Assembly: GCA_038322815.1 (NCBI GenBank)
Contig: JBBQGG010000007.1
Location: 4,869-68,868, forward strand
Reading direction: 5' to 3'
Length of the DNA: 64,000 nt
Source of the DNA: PALSA-1296 sp038322815
GTDB lineage: Bacteria > Bacteroidota > Ignavibacteria > Palsa-1295
Shown: piece after piece, positions 17,030 through 25,476 of the stretch
How the letters are laid out: each line of letters starts with the position of its first letter
Position numbering within the stretch: position 1 is the stretch's first letter
Notes under the pieces: generated by a model
The model's input: only the letters and a program-made list of their open reading frames with translations
Database searches by the model: none
Told to the model about the DNA's origin: nothing
Translations under genes and position numbers: made by a program

Positions 17030-17227
17030 ATGTCAGGAATCTTAGAAATAAAGAAAGAGAAAGTTCTCGATGCCCTCAAGGATCTGCCTGATAAAGGAGC
17101 TCTTCCTGAGTTCATAGAACGACTATATATTCTTTACAAGCTTCAAAAGGGAATTGACGCAGCAGACGCAGGGAATGTTATTACACTTGAAGAAGCAAAA
17201 CAGCGGTTTCGAAAATGGCTCGTGTAG
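17030..17227 (+). CDS. Putative antitoxin of a RelE/ParE-type pair
   Basis: A 65-residue protein: MSGILEIKKEKVLDALKDLP ... then ITLEEAKQRFRKWLV. The helical C-terminal half with 'EEAKQRFRKW' is typical of small antitoxins paired with ParE/RelE toxins. Its last 13 bases overlap the toxin start, the usual arrangement. The antitoxin itself appears intact although the toxin is broken. Confidence 0.65.
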   Translation: MSGILEIKKEKVLDALKDLPDKGALPEFIERLYILYKLQKGIDAADAGNVITLEEAKQRFRKWLV

Positions 17228-17511
17228 TAATAACCGGACCAGCCGCCGATGATATTGATGACATCGCAGAGTTTATTGCAGCTGACGCACCTTTCCGCGC
17301 AACTCTTTTCGTTGAAGAATTGATTGAGTCTGCAGAACGTTTAGAAAACTTCCCTCTCTCCGGAAGAATTATCCCCGAAATTAATAATCCTGAACATCGT
17401 TAAATAATATTCGGAAATTATCGAATCATGTATCGAGTTAGAAATTCTCTTGTTGAAATTCTGCGGGTTTTTCATGGTGCACGACTATTCGATGAGACGA
17501 TATTAAACTAA
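17215..17511 (+). pseudogene. RelE/ParE-family toxin, broken by an in-frame stop
   Basis: The first 62 codons read MARVVITGPAADDIDDIAEF ... FPLSGRIIPEINNPEHR, then TAA at 17401-17403. The same frame continues immediately with IIFGNYRIMYRVRNSLVEIL and then RVFHGARLFDETIL, which is exactly the C-terminal half of ParE/RelE toxins (family pattern R-E-x-I-x-x-x-Y-R-I-x-Y-R-V). A single G-to-T change of a GAA codon would explain the stop. The intact protein would be 98 residues. The truncated product lacks the C-terminal core strands and should be inactive. Confidence 0.88.
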
Positions 17512-17521
17512 TTTTTTTTCA

Positions 17522-18871
17522 ATGCTTATTCGCTCTATCTCAGGTCTTCGCGGAATCACCGCTGCACCGAACGGCTTCACTGAAGATGCCGCAAAGCTTT
17601 ATGCCCAAAGTTTTGCCCAGATGCTCGGCAATAACGGGCTTGTTGCGCTTGGCTTCGACGGACGCCAGGGCGGCAAGCAATATTATGAGCTTATTGCCGA
17701 TGAACTTCGCGATGCAGGCTGCGATGTGCTCGGGCTTTTAATGGTACCTACACCGACGGTAATGTTCGCCGTCGAAACCCATACTTCTGTTAAAGGCGGA
17801 ATATCTGTTACGGCAAGCCATAACCCACAGGAGTGGAATGGCATGAAGTTCATCGCACGGACGGGTTTATTTCTTGATCGATCCGAGAATGAAAAACTTT
17901 GGAGCATTGCTGATGGCGGCGCAGCAAAACATCACGGAGCTTCCGGTGAATTGATTCCCGGTGATGAGGTCAAACTTGAGCATCTTGATTGTATTGTTCA
18001 TATTCCTTTTTTAAGCATCGATGCTATTCGTGCACGAAAATTCAAGATCATTCTTGATGCCGTAAATGCTTCCGGCTCCTTTATTGTCCGTGAACTTCTT
18101 GCACTTCTCGGAGTTGTCGATGTTCTGCCACTTCATGCCGATGGCTCCGGAAAATTTCCCCATGCTCCTGAACCTGTTCCGCAGAATCTAAGCGAGCTAT
18201 GCAATGAAGTGAAAAAAAATAAAGCCGATCTCGGAATTGCCGTTGATCCCGATGCCGATCGCTGCGTCTTCATTATGGATAACGGCGAACCCTTCATCGA
18301 AGAAAATACGATCGTTCTTGCTGCTGAAGAGGTTTTACGAAATAGCGAAAGAGCGCAAAACATCGTTGTTAATCTTTCTACCACTCGCGCAATAGATGAT
18401 CTTGCGGAAAAATTCGGAGCAACGGTTTATCGCACTGCTGTCGGCGAAATAAATGTTGCGAAAAAAATGAAAGCTATTCATGCAATCATCGGCGGCGAAG
18501 GTTCGGGCGGCGTCATCTATCCGGCAGTGCATACGGGCCGCGATTCTCTTGTTGCAATTGCTTTGGCATTGAATAATCTTGCATTCAGCAATACAAGTTT
18601 ATCCGAAAAGAAAAGATCGTTACCGCGATATGAGATCGTCAAATCAAAGATCGCTTTAGAAAATGCAGAGCAAGTTGCATCTGTTCTTGCCGCTGTAAAA
18701 TCAAAAATGGTTGCCGAAGCAATAAGCATTAATGAAGAAGACGGCATCCGCTTTGACTTTGGTAATAGCTGGCTGCACGTCCGCCCCTCGAACACCGAAC
18801 CCATCACCCGCCTCATCGCCGAAGCTCCGACGAGAGAAGAAGCAGAGGGGATTTTGAAGAGAGCGAAATAA
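17522..18871 (+). CDS. glmM: Phosphohexomutase (phosphoglucosamine mutase-like)
   Basis: An alpha-D-phosphohexomutase of 449 residues that interconverts sugar 1- and 6-phosphates. The phospho-Ser loop is TASHNPQEWNGMKF (about 101-114), the Mg loop is DPDADRC (about 242-248), the sugar-specificity loop is GEGSGG (about 328-333), and the phosphate-binding loop is RPSNTEP (about 422-428). The ligand loop GEGSGG and the sequence style favour phosphoglucosamine mutase of the archaeal/Bacteroidota type over phosphomannomutase, but substrate cannot be settled by eye. It starts 10 bp after the broken toxin. Confidence 0.85.
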   Translation: MLIRSISGLRGITAAPNGFTEDAAKLYAQSFAQMLGNNGLVALGFDGRQGGKQYYELIADELRDAGCDVLGLLMVPTPTVMFAVETHTSVKGGISVTASHNPQEWNGMKFIARTGLFLDRSENEKLWSIADGGAAKHHGASGELIPGDEVKLEHLDCIVHIPFLSIDAIRARKFKIILDAVNASGSFIVRELLALLGVVDVLPLHADGSGKFPHAPEPVPQNLSELCNEVKKNKADLGIAVDPDADRCVFIMDNGEPFIEENTIVLAAEEVLRNSERAQNIVVNLSTTRAIDDLAEKFGATVYRTAVGEINVAKKMKAIHAIIGGEGSGGVIYPAVHTGRDSLVAIALALNNLAFSNTSLSEKKRSLPRYEIVKSKIALENAEQVASVLAAVKSKMVAEAISINEEDGIRFDFGNSWLHVRPSNTEPITRLIAEAPTREEAEGILKRAK

Positions 18872-18983
18872 TCCTCCAGTCGGTCAATTATTTTTCCCAA
18901 ACCTATCCTGTTTTTTTGGAGTTTTAGAGGGTTGTAGGGGAACATTCGCCTTGCTTGTCTCGTAAGGAATCAAAATTAACGCC

Positions 18984-19862
18984 GTGCCGTCTTTATTTCG
19001 TCATCTTTTTAAGCCTGAGCCTTATTCGCAAAGCGAAGAAGATAAGCTCGTCCAGGCTGATCTTCGTGCTGCGGGCGCAATACCTGCGCATGTGGCGATC
19101 ATTATGGATGGCAACGGGCGCTGGGCTGAAGAGCGCGGCTTTCCCCGTGCTGCGGGGCATCAGGCAGGGATCTCAAGTGTCCGCGATGCTACACGCGCTT
19201 CGCGCGAACTTGGTTTGACGCATTTAACGCTTTATGCTTTCAGCACGGAAAATTGGAAGCGTCCCCGCCGCGAAGTCGGGATGCTGATGCGCCTGCTTCG
19301 CAAAATGCTTCATGAAGAGCTTGAGGAAATGCGCGAGAATGGCGTAAGATTGAATACTATCGGTCAGACGAATGCTCTTCCCAAAGAAGTGCAGCATGAT
19401 CTTTTTGATGCGATCGATAAGACTTCCGATAACACACGGCTTACGCTGACGCTTGCATTATCCTATTCAGGCAGATGGGATCTTGTCCGCGCCTCGCAGC
19501 TTCTGGCGCTCGATGTGCGCCGCGGTAAAGTATCGCCGGAAGATATTAATGAAGAATTGCTTGGCTCTTATCTCACAACCAATGAGCTTCCCGATCCCGA
19601 TCTTCTGATCCGTACATCCGGGGAAGTTCGGTTATCGAACTTTATGCTTTGGGAGCTTGCTTATAGCGAGATCTATGTGACAAAAACAAGCTGGCCTGAT
19701 TTCCGTAGGGAGCATCTATATAAGGCGATCCGTGAATATCAAAAGCGCGAACGCCGGTTCGGTATGACGGGTGCGCAGATCAAGAAAACCGAAGACGTTC
19801 TGAAAGAGCATTCATCGTATGTTAAAGATATTGTCCGGGTACTGACTAAAGGGACGATCTAA
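18984..19862 (+). CDS. uppS: Isoprenyl transferase (undecaprenyl diphosphate synthase)
   Basis: Makes the C55 lipid carrier for cell-wall and LPS sugars. The cis-prenyltransferase motifs are all present: IIMDGNGRWAEERG (Asp for Mg binding), GHQAGISSVRDATRASRELG, LTLYAFSTENWKRP, LTLALSYSGRWD, and DLLIRTSGEVRLSNFMLWE followed by LAYSEIYV. 292 residues from the GTG start at 18984. bamA begins 21 bp downstream, a common gene order (uppS-bamA). Confidence 0.96.
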   Translation: MPSLFRHLFKPEPYSQSEEDKLVQADLRAAGAIPAHVAIIMDGNGRWAEERGFPRAAGHQAGISSVRDATRASRELGLTHLTLYAFSTENWKRPRREVGMLMRLLRKMLHEELEEMRENGVRLNTIGQTNALPKEVQHDLFDAIDKTSDNTRLTLTLALSYSGRWDLVRASQLLALDVRRGKVSPEDINEELLGSYLTTNELPDPDLLIRTSGEVRLSNFMLWELAYSEIYVTKTSWPDFRREHLYKAIREYQKRERRFGMTGAQIKKTEDVLKEHSSYVKDIVRVLTKGTI

Positions 19863-19883
19863 AAATAATATTTCTACTCACTA

Positions 19884-22436
19884 ATGATTTTCAAACGTAA
19901 TAGTGTCATTGCGAGAAGGGCTTTAGCCCGCCGAAACAATCCCCTGAGGGTTAACCGAGAAGCTGATCATAATACCTCAGGAGATTGCTTCGTCGTCGCT
20001 GCACGACTCCTCGCAATGACACTCTTATTCGTTATGTGTAATTTTTCTGCAGCATTCTCTCAAACTCCCGGCAGTGAGCAGGAATATACTGTTCTCGGCA
20101 TCACTGTCGAAGGAAATATTTCCGGCAGTGCGGAGACGATCATTGCGCAGAGCACGATCAGAAAAGGCGATAAGATCACGATGCCATCGGATGAGATACG
20201 CCGTGCGATCACTCGGCTTTGGCAGCAGAATATTTTTTCTGATGTGAATATCGAAGCAACGAAGATCATCCCACAAGATGGCGGAACGTTCGGAGTGTAT
20301 CTGACGATCAAGGTAAAAGAATTCCAGCATGCTGATTCCATTATTATTGACGGATACAAACATCTCTCATTAGGCGACATTCAGAAATCTTTTACGTTTT
20401 ATAAAAATGATTTCTTGCGTCCGTGGGAAGTTGCAAATATCAGGCAGAAGATCAGAGCTGCATATATGAAAGAAGGGTATCAGTATGCCGATATTACAAC
20501 GGAGATCAAGCCGGTCGGCGATGGCACCAATAAAGTCCGGCTGTATATTCATATCAATGAAGGTACGGAAGTAACGGTTCGTCATATTGATTTTGCCGGC
20601 AATGCCAATATTTCTTCAAGTGATCTGCGCAGTGCGATGGACGATACACATGAGAAGCGACCATTCCCCTCAATTATAAGTATCTTTCGAAGTGGAAATT
20701 TTGATGAGAAAAAATTTCAGGACGATAAACAACGAGTCCTTGCGTATTACCGCACTAAGGGTTACCGTGATGCAGCAATTCTTGGTGATACCATTTGGGT
20801 AACTGATAAAGAAGATCTTAACATTCTCGTTTCGGTCTATGAAGGTCCTCAATATGTTCTTCGAAATATTTCCATCATCGGCAACGAAGTTTTCTCAGAA
20901 ACTGAGGTTCGCCAAAATCTCGGATTCAAAAAAGGCGATGTGTATAATGTCGAGAAATTCCAATTGAATCTTAAAGGACCGACTCCTGATTTTATCGATG
21001 TTGGTTCATTATACTATGATCGCGGGTATATCGTCAATATCGAACCTGTCGAAACGATAATTCCGAGAGCTGAAGGCGAGAGCGGACCGGACTCACTCGA
21101 TATTGCCATTCATATCATCGAAGGCAAACGACATTTTATTCGGAATGTAGATATTGCCGGTAATACAAAAACAAAAGATTATGTCATCCGTCGTGAGCTT
21201 TATACTCGCCCCGGCGACCCGTTCAGCCGCTCGGCGATCATCCGCTCACTTCGTCAGCTTGCACAACTAAATTATTTTAATCAGGAAAAACTTGTTCCGG
21301 ATGTAAAGCCGGTGCCGGACGCAACGCAATTTGATATTACCTATAATGTCGAAGAAAAATCGAGCGATACATTTAATGCTTCGCTTGGTTACGGAGGCTC
21401 TCTGGGTTTGACGGGTTCGATTGGTCTTTCATTTAACAATTTTGATATAGCTGATCCGCTTCATGGCGGAGCAGGTCAGATCGCAACGATTTCTGCAGAG
21501 TTCGGACAGTCGAGCTACCGGTCACTTTCGATCGGCGTAACGGAGCCATGGCTTTTTCAGGAGCCGACAGCGCTTGGGTTTACGATCTTTAATCAGCAGA
21601 GTAATATTTATTACAGCATCGTCCGCACCGGTGCAACGATCTCTGTCGGCAGACGCTTTCGTGTGCCGGATGATTTTTTCCGCGGCGATTGGACATTACT
21701 CGGGCAGCATTCGAACATTACATCGGGCGGTGGCATCTACAATCCCGGTGTTCATGATGAAATTAGTTTGCAGCAAGTGATCTCGCGTAATTCGACGGAC
21801 GACCCGCTCTTTCCCGGAGCAGGTTCCGATCTTTCATTCCTGACCAAGGTAGCGTTCTTACCATTGAAATCCAAAACTCCGAATGAGCCTGCAAATTATT
21901 ATAAGGTCGGTTTTTCATTAAAATTTTATTCGACGATCGTGCAGTTCAATGCAGTAAATAAAATTGTACTTGCAACAGTTGCCGATGTCGGGCAATTAGG
22001 TGGGATCAGCGGATCGCCGTTCGTACCACCACAAGAACGTTTCACCATGGGAGGTTCGGGTCTTGCAACAGGTTTTTATACGATTCCTCTTCGTGGATAT
22101 AACGATGCTTCAATAGGCATTCAAACAGCTCCGGGTTCTACATATTCGCAAGGCGGACTTTTCTACAACCGCTATGCTGCCGAACTTCGCTTCCAGATTG
22201 CGCGTGAACCTATTCCTATTTTTGTCGAAGCATTTGCGGAAGCAGGAAATGTGTGGACGAATTTTTCTCACAGCGATCCCTTTACCCTAAAACGCGCTGC
22301 AGGTGTTGGCGCAAGAGTACAGGTTCCTGCAGTAGGACTTATCGGTATAGATCTTGGTTACGGTTTCGATGCTAATATACCCTTCGGATCTGTCAGCGGC
22401 TGGCATACGCATTTCCAGTTCGGAAGATTTTTCTAA
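19884..22436 (+). CDS. bamA: Outer-membrane assembly factor BamA, with a repeat-derived N-terminus
   Basis: BamA inserts beta-barrel proteins into the outer membrane. The 850-residue frame contains about five POTRA domains (from EYTVLGITVEGNISG, about residue 66, to about 490; HIDFAGNANISSSDL, NISIIGNEVFSETEV and NVDIAGNTKTKDYVI mark repeats). A C-terminal Omp85 barrel follows, ending FQFGRFF with terminal Phe. The N-terminus is odd: the first 6-7 codons are followed by a complete palindromic repeat (19902-20023) that codes in frame for about 40 Arg/Ala-rich residues before the hydrophobic stretch LLFVMCNFSAAFSQ. Either the signal peptide has a very long n-region or translation begins at ATG 20016 inside the repeat. 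Confidence 0.95.
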   Translation: MIFKRNSVIARRALARRNNPLRVNREADHNTSGDCFVVAARLLAMTLLFVMCNFSAAFSQTPGSEQEYTVLGITVEGNISGSAETIIAQSTIRKGDKITMPSDEIRRAITRLWQQNIFSDVNIEATKIIPQDGGTFGVYLTIKVKEFQHADSIIIDGYKHLSLGDIQKSFTFYKNDFLRPWEVANIRQKIRAAYMKEGYQYADITTEIKPVGDGTNKVRLYIHINEGTEVTVRHIDFAGNANISSSDLRSAMDDTHEKRPFPSIISIFRSGNFDEKKFQDDKQRVLAYYRTKGYRDAAILGDTIWVTDKEDLNILVSVYEGPQYVLRNISIIGNEVFSETEVRQNLGFKKGDVYNVEKFQLNLKGPTPDFIDVGSLYYDRGYIVNIEPVETIIPRAEGESGPDSLDIAIHIIEGKRHFIRNVDIAGNTKTKDYVIRRELYTRPGDPFSRSAIIRSLRQLAQLNYFNQEKLVPDVKPVPDATQFDITYNVEEKSSDTFNASLGYGGSLGLTGSIGLSFNNFDIADPLHGGAGQIATISAEFGQSSYRSLSIGVTEPWLFQEPTALGFTIFNQQSNIYYSIVRTGATISVGRRFRVPDDFFRGDWTLLGQHSNITSGGGIYNPGVHDEISLQQVISRNSTDDPLFPGAGSDLSFLTKVAFLPLKSKTPNEPANYYKVGFSLKFYSTIVQFNAVNKIVLATVADVGQLGGISGSPFVPPQERFTMGGSGLATGFYTIPLRGYNDASIGIQTAPGSTYSQGGLFYNRYAAELRFQIAREPIPIFVEAFAEAGNVWTNFSHSDPFTLKRAAGVGARVQVPAVGLIGIDLGYGFDANIPFGSVSGWHTHFQFGRFF
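19902..20023. repeat. Palindromic repeat, copy 4, inside the bamA coding region
   Basis: AGTGTCATTGCGAG (19902-19915) and CTCGCAATGACACT (20010-20023) are perfect inverted ends, and an inner CAATCCCCTGAGG / CCTCAGGAGATTG pair is inverted with mismatches. Unlike the other copies it lies within an open frame, has no in-frame stop, and supplies codons 7 to about 47 of bamA. Confidence 0.92.
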
Positions 22437-22441
22437 GCTTA

Positions 22442-22678
22442 TTGAAAGTTACATACGATAAAAAGTATAATGTTGCGTACATTCGTTTTCGGGAGAAAAA
22501 CGAAGAGGTCACCACTATACCTATCGGCGATGAAGTCAATATTGACATTGCCCCAGACGGGACAATATATGGCATCGAACTCTTAAATGCCAATGAGCAG
22601 CTTTACACACAAGATAACGGCAATTTAATTCTAGAGAATGCTTCGCACGATCTACATAGCGAGTTGACATTTGCCTAA
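22442..22678 (+). CDS. DUF2283 family protein
   Basis: A 78-residue protein from TTG 22442, 5 bp after bamA. It shows the DUF2283 pattern: VTYDKKYNVAYIRFREKN, then EVNIDIAPDGTIYGIELLNA. Family members are small single-domain proteins of unknown function. The start is uncertain because no ATG precedes the conserved region. Confidence 0.75.
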   Translation: MKVTYDKKYNVAYIRFREKNEEVTTIPIGDEVNIDIAPDGTIYGIELLNANEQLYTQDNGNLILENASHDLHSELTFA

Positions 22679-22680
22679 AA

Positions 22681-23094
22681 TCACCGCAGATCAATATCAA
22701 AGACCAGCCGTGCTTTCAGACATACCAGCATATGAGTCCAACCATTGCACTGTCCATACGAACTGACTCTTCCTGTTTCGTCATCATGAAATCCTGATTT
22801 GGTGATACGGACAATAGTTGTCGAGTCGTCTTTTTTTACAAAATCGAATACAGTGGTAACATAGTCTGCTTTCCAATGACCTTCTATCTTCTCGTTCTCG
22901 GTAACTTTACTTACGACGAATTCCTTTGATCCGTCCGTGACCCAATTCCAAACGACTGTTGCGCCTTCAACGATTGGTCCACTTGCTGATTTGCAGAAAT
23001 AAGTTGAAAGAATTTTATCATCCACTACGGCTTGAAAAACTTCGGCAATGGGTTTGCGGATGGTTTGGGAAATTGTGTATTTGATATTTTTCAT
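22681..23094 (-). CDS. SRPBCC/AHSA1-like protein
   Basis: A 137-residue START-like (Bet v1 fold) protein. MKNIKYTISQTIRKPIAEVF, the GATVVWNWVTDG segment, WKADYVTTVFDF and the C-terminal GWTHMLVCLKARL are typical of the activator-of-HSP90-ATPase-like group, which bind hydrophobic ligands. ATG 23094 is chosen because it is 1 bp past the stop of the upstream antitoxin gene and gives the family N-terminus. It appears to be cotranscribed with the higBA-like pair. Confidence 0.8.
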   Translation of the reverse strand: MKNIKYTISQTIRKPIAEVFQAVVDDKILSTYFCKSASGPIVEGATVVWNWVTDGSKEFVVSKVTENEKIEGHWKADYVTTVFDFVKKDDSTTIVRITKSGFHDDETGRVSSYGQCNGWTHMLVCLKARLVFDIDLR

Positions 23095-23095
23095 A

Positions 23096-23389
23096 TCATG
23101 CAATCTTAACGCTAACATCTTTTCCGAGAGCTTTTGCATATTTTTGAAGCGTTGAAAGTCGAATATCTTCGGCGTGATTTTCAATACGGGAAATTGCAGA
23201 TTTATTTGTTTTAAGTTTCTTCGCGATTTGGCTCTGCGTCATTCCCGATTCTTCACGGGCTATTTTCAATAGGATGCCGATCTTGAAGTTACGATAACCT
23301 TCTTCATATCCCTCGGCAAATTCGGAATCTTTTCTTTTTCTTTCTTCTATATAATCCTTGAAGTCAATCGTTAGTTTACTTTTCGCCAT
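23096..23389 (-). CDS. HigA-like XRE-family antitoxin
   Basis: A 97-residue protein with an N-terminal charged linker and an HTH domain (GMTQSQIAKKLKTNKSAISR, then IENHAEDIRLSTLQKYAKAL). It would bind its own promoter and neutralise the toxin coded upstream, with which it overlaps by 19 bp. The antitoxin frame is intact. Confidence 0.85.
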   Translation of the reverse strand: MAKSKLTIDFKDYIEERKRKDSEFAEGYEEGYRNFKIGILLKIAREESGMTQSQIAKKLKTNKSAISRIENHAEDIRLSTLQKYAKALGKDVSVKIA

Positions 23390-23720
23390 AAATAATCTTT
23401 TTTTCGCTCTTCTGCAAGTTTAATTTCCTTTTGCGGTACTTTATCTGTTTTCTTAAAAAAACCATTTGTGATAATAATTAAATCCTTGCCTCAAAGAAAC
23501 CAAGTAATCGTATCGCGTCACTTCCCAGATGAACTCGTATTTCCAAAAGCTCATCGGTTCCGGAAAGTTTTTTAAGATATTCTGATGGTACCATTTGAAA
23601 ATTCTCCACTAGTTCTACCGTCCAAGAAACTTTCTGAAATAACTTTCCTGGAAGTAAATCCAAAAACTCCTTCACTGGACTACGTCCATTCTTCTTTTCA
23701 TAAAGTTTAACAGAACGCAT
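23371..23720 (-). pseudogene. HigB/Gp49-family toxin, broken by a 1-nt deletion
   Basis: The frame from ATG 23720 reads MRSVKLYEKKNGRSPVKEFL ... IRLLGFFEARI and stops at TAA 23478-23480. Shifting frame at about 23488-23492 restores KDLIIITNGFFKKTDKV and PQKEIKLAEERKKDYLWRKV, the standard C-terminus of phage-derived Gp49/HigB toxins (L-I-x-x-x-N-G-F-x-K-K-x-x-x-x-P), ending at 23371. Adding one G (GAGGGCAAG) would give a continuous 116-residue toxin. The deletion removes the catalytic C-terminal part from the readable frame. Confidence 0.88.
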
Positions 23721-23770
23721 TTCTGGAAGTTCACATATATGTTAACCTCAATTCCTTACTCTTAGTTCTT

Positions 23771-24886
23771 TTATTTTGCCGCGACCACTGTATTCGTCAG
23801 ATCCCCTAAATGCTCGATCGAGCACGTTACTACATCACCGATACCAATCCAACGATTATCGAAAACTTTCGAGCCGTTAAGTTCTAAGAAACAGCCTGTT
23901 CCGACCGTTCCGGAGCCGATGACATCACCGGGATAGAGAGTCACGCCATAGCTTGCACGTTCGATGAGCTGGGCAAACGTCCAGGTCATATCTTTTAAGT
24001 TGCCGCGCGAGACTTCTTCGTTGCCGATTCGGCAAGTCATTTCAAGGTCGTAACGATCGCCTTTAGGTCCGGGGATTAGGCGAGATTCAAGTTCATCTTT
24101 GGTGACAAGCCAGGGACCGATTGCCGTTGCAAAATCTTTTCCTTTAGCAGGTCCGAGAGAAAGCTTCATTTCTTCCATTTGCAAATAACGTGCGCTCCAA
24201 TCATTCATGATCGTGTAGCCGAAAATATATTCATCGGCATTCTCTGCTTTGATATTGCGCCCTTCTTTGCCGATGACGATCGCTGCTTCAAGTTCGAAAT
24301 CGAGTTTTTTCAAATGCTCAGGCATTACTTCCATCGGTCCCGGACCGATGACAGCCTGATGATTTGTAAAATAGAAGACAGGGAAAAGATCGAACTCCGG
24401 GATCATCTCCACACCGCGGTTACGGCGCGCTGCCTCGACATGCTGACGAAAAGCATAGCCATCACGCATGGAGGTCGGGCGTGGGACGGGGGCGAAAAGT
24501 TTGCTGATCTCCGCTAACGACCAAGCAATTGTGAATCCGGTATTAAGCTCTTCAAGAGTCCGCTTCATGCACCAATCATAAACCTCTCTTGCAAGCTTCA
24601 ATGAAGTTTCACCCAAAGCCAAAAAAGTCAGAATATCAGATGGAAGCGTCGGCCGTAATAATTGCTTATCATCGCTGCGCATGACAAACTTCATTGATGC
24701 GGCCTCTGCGTCAATAATATTTCCATTGATAAAGAAACCTAATCGCCCCATCGGAGCCAACGGATGGTGAACATTTTTCTCGGTTGTACGAAAAAAAGCT
24801 TCCCCCATCTTGAGGGTCACCGTTTTTGTAAGGAATGTATTGGCAGTGTCTTGGGGAGCAGGCCCTTTGTATGTTACAAATTTCAT
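23771..24886 (-). CDS. Fumarylacetoacetate hydrolase family protein
   Basis: A 371-residue FAH-superfamily enzyme, acting on acylpyruvate-type compounds by metal-dependent C-C cleavage or hydration. The metal site is formed by acidic residues in the DFELEAAIVIGKEGRNI segment, followed by GYTIMNDWSAR; the conserved substrate motif AKGKDFATAIGPWLVT and the C-terminal PGDVIGSGTVGTGCFLELNG follow. Length is near that of two-domain fumarylacetoacetases. No other aromatic-degradation gene is adjacent, so the pathway is open. Confidence 0.87.
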   Translation of the reverse strand: MKFVTYKGPAPQDTANTFLTKTVTLKMGEAFFRTTEKNVHHPLAPMGRLGFFINGNIIDAEAASMKFVMRSDDKQLLRPTLPSDILTFLALGETSLKLAREVYDWCMKRTLEELNTGFTIAWSLAEISKLFAPVPRPTSMRDGYAFRQHVEAARRNRGVEMIPEFDLFPVFYFTNHQAVIGPGPMEVMPEHLKKLDFELEAAIVIGKEGRNIKAENADEYIFGYTIMNDWSARYLQMEEMKLSLGPAKGKDFATAIGPWLVTKDELESRLIPGPKGDRYDLEMTCRIGNEEVSRGNLKDMTWTFAQLIERASYGVTLYPGDVIGSGTVGTGCFLELNGSKVFDNRWIGIGDVVTCSIEHLGDLTNTVVAAK

Positions 24887-25024
24887 AGTTCAAAATTAAT
24901 AATAAACAGAAAATACTGATCGGGAATGTAACGTCAAAAGGAGAAAGGGAATTCAATATGGAACTCACATCGCAAATTCTACATTCTTCACTTAGATTTT
25001 ACCATACATCAAACTTATTATTAT

Positions 25025-25408
25025 ATGAATCGTTTTACTTTTATATTTTCGCTGCTGTTGGTATTCACCGCATGTTCAAAAATGGATGATAAGCCTGCGC
25101 AAACCAATGATTCGTTGCTTTCCAAGAGAATGGATATTGATCCCCTTCCGGAAATTAAACCCAAGAAAGATACGGCAACCGGACTTCTCATAGATCAATC
25201 CAGCCTTCGTACTCCTGAGCATGAAGCAATACTTCAGCGTTTTAACGCTGTTGAAGTTGCCAGGATCTATCATACATTCAGAGAAATCCGTAAGCCCGGC
25301 ATCACCGAAGATCAGATTAATAAATTTACTAAAGAGAAAAAGATTACCGTTGATGAGTTGAAAGCTATCCTCGAAGAAGGTGATAGACTCGGATGGGGAA
25401 AGAAGTAA
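25025..25408 (+). CDS. Lipoprotein of unknown function
   Basis: 127 residues with a lipobox (LLLVFTAC, Cys about residue 17) and a short helical mature region (HEAILQRFNAVEVARIYHTF, then EDQINKFTKEKKITVDELKA). It is probably tethered in the outer membrane facing the periplasm. No family was recognised. Confidence 0.65.
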   Translation: MNRFTFIFSLLLVFTACSKMDDKPAQTNDSLLSKRMDIDPLPEIKPKKDTATGLLIDQSSLRTPEHEAILQRFNAVEVARIYHTFREIRKPGITEDQINKFTKEKKITVDELKAILEEGDRLGWGKK

Positions 25409-25414
25409 GAAAAG

Positions 25415-25469
25415 ATGAATATGAAATATAAAAAAAATTATTTCTACTCTAATTCATAATTCATATTTT
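25415..25469. repeat. Heptanucleotide-type A/T array with inverted arms
   Basis: The left part holds GAATAT-GAAATAT; the right part holds AATTCAT-AATTCAT-ATTTTCA with period 7. The two halves are roughly inverted and could pair in a hairpin between the lipoprotein and the EamA gene. Confidence 0.6.
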
Positions 25470-25476
25470 CAGTAAC

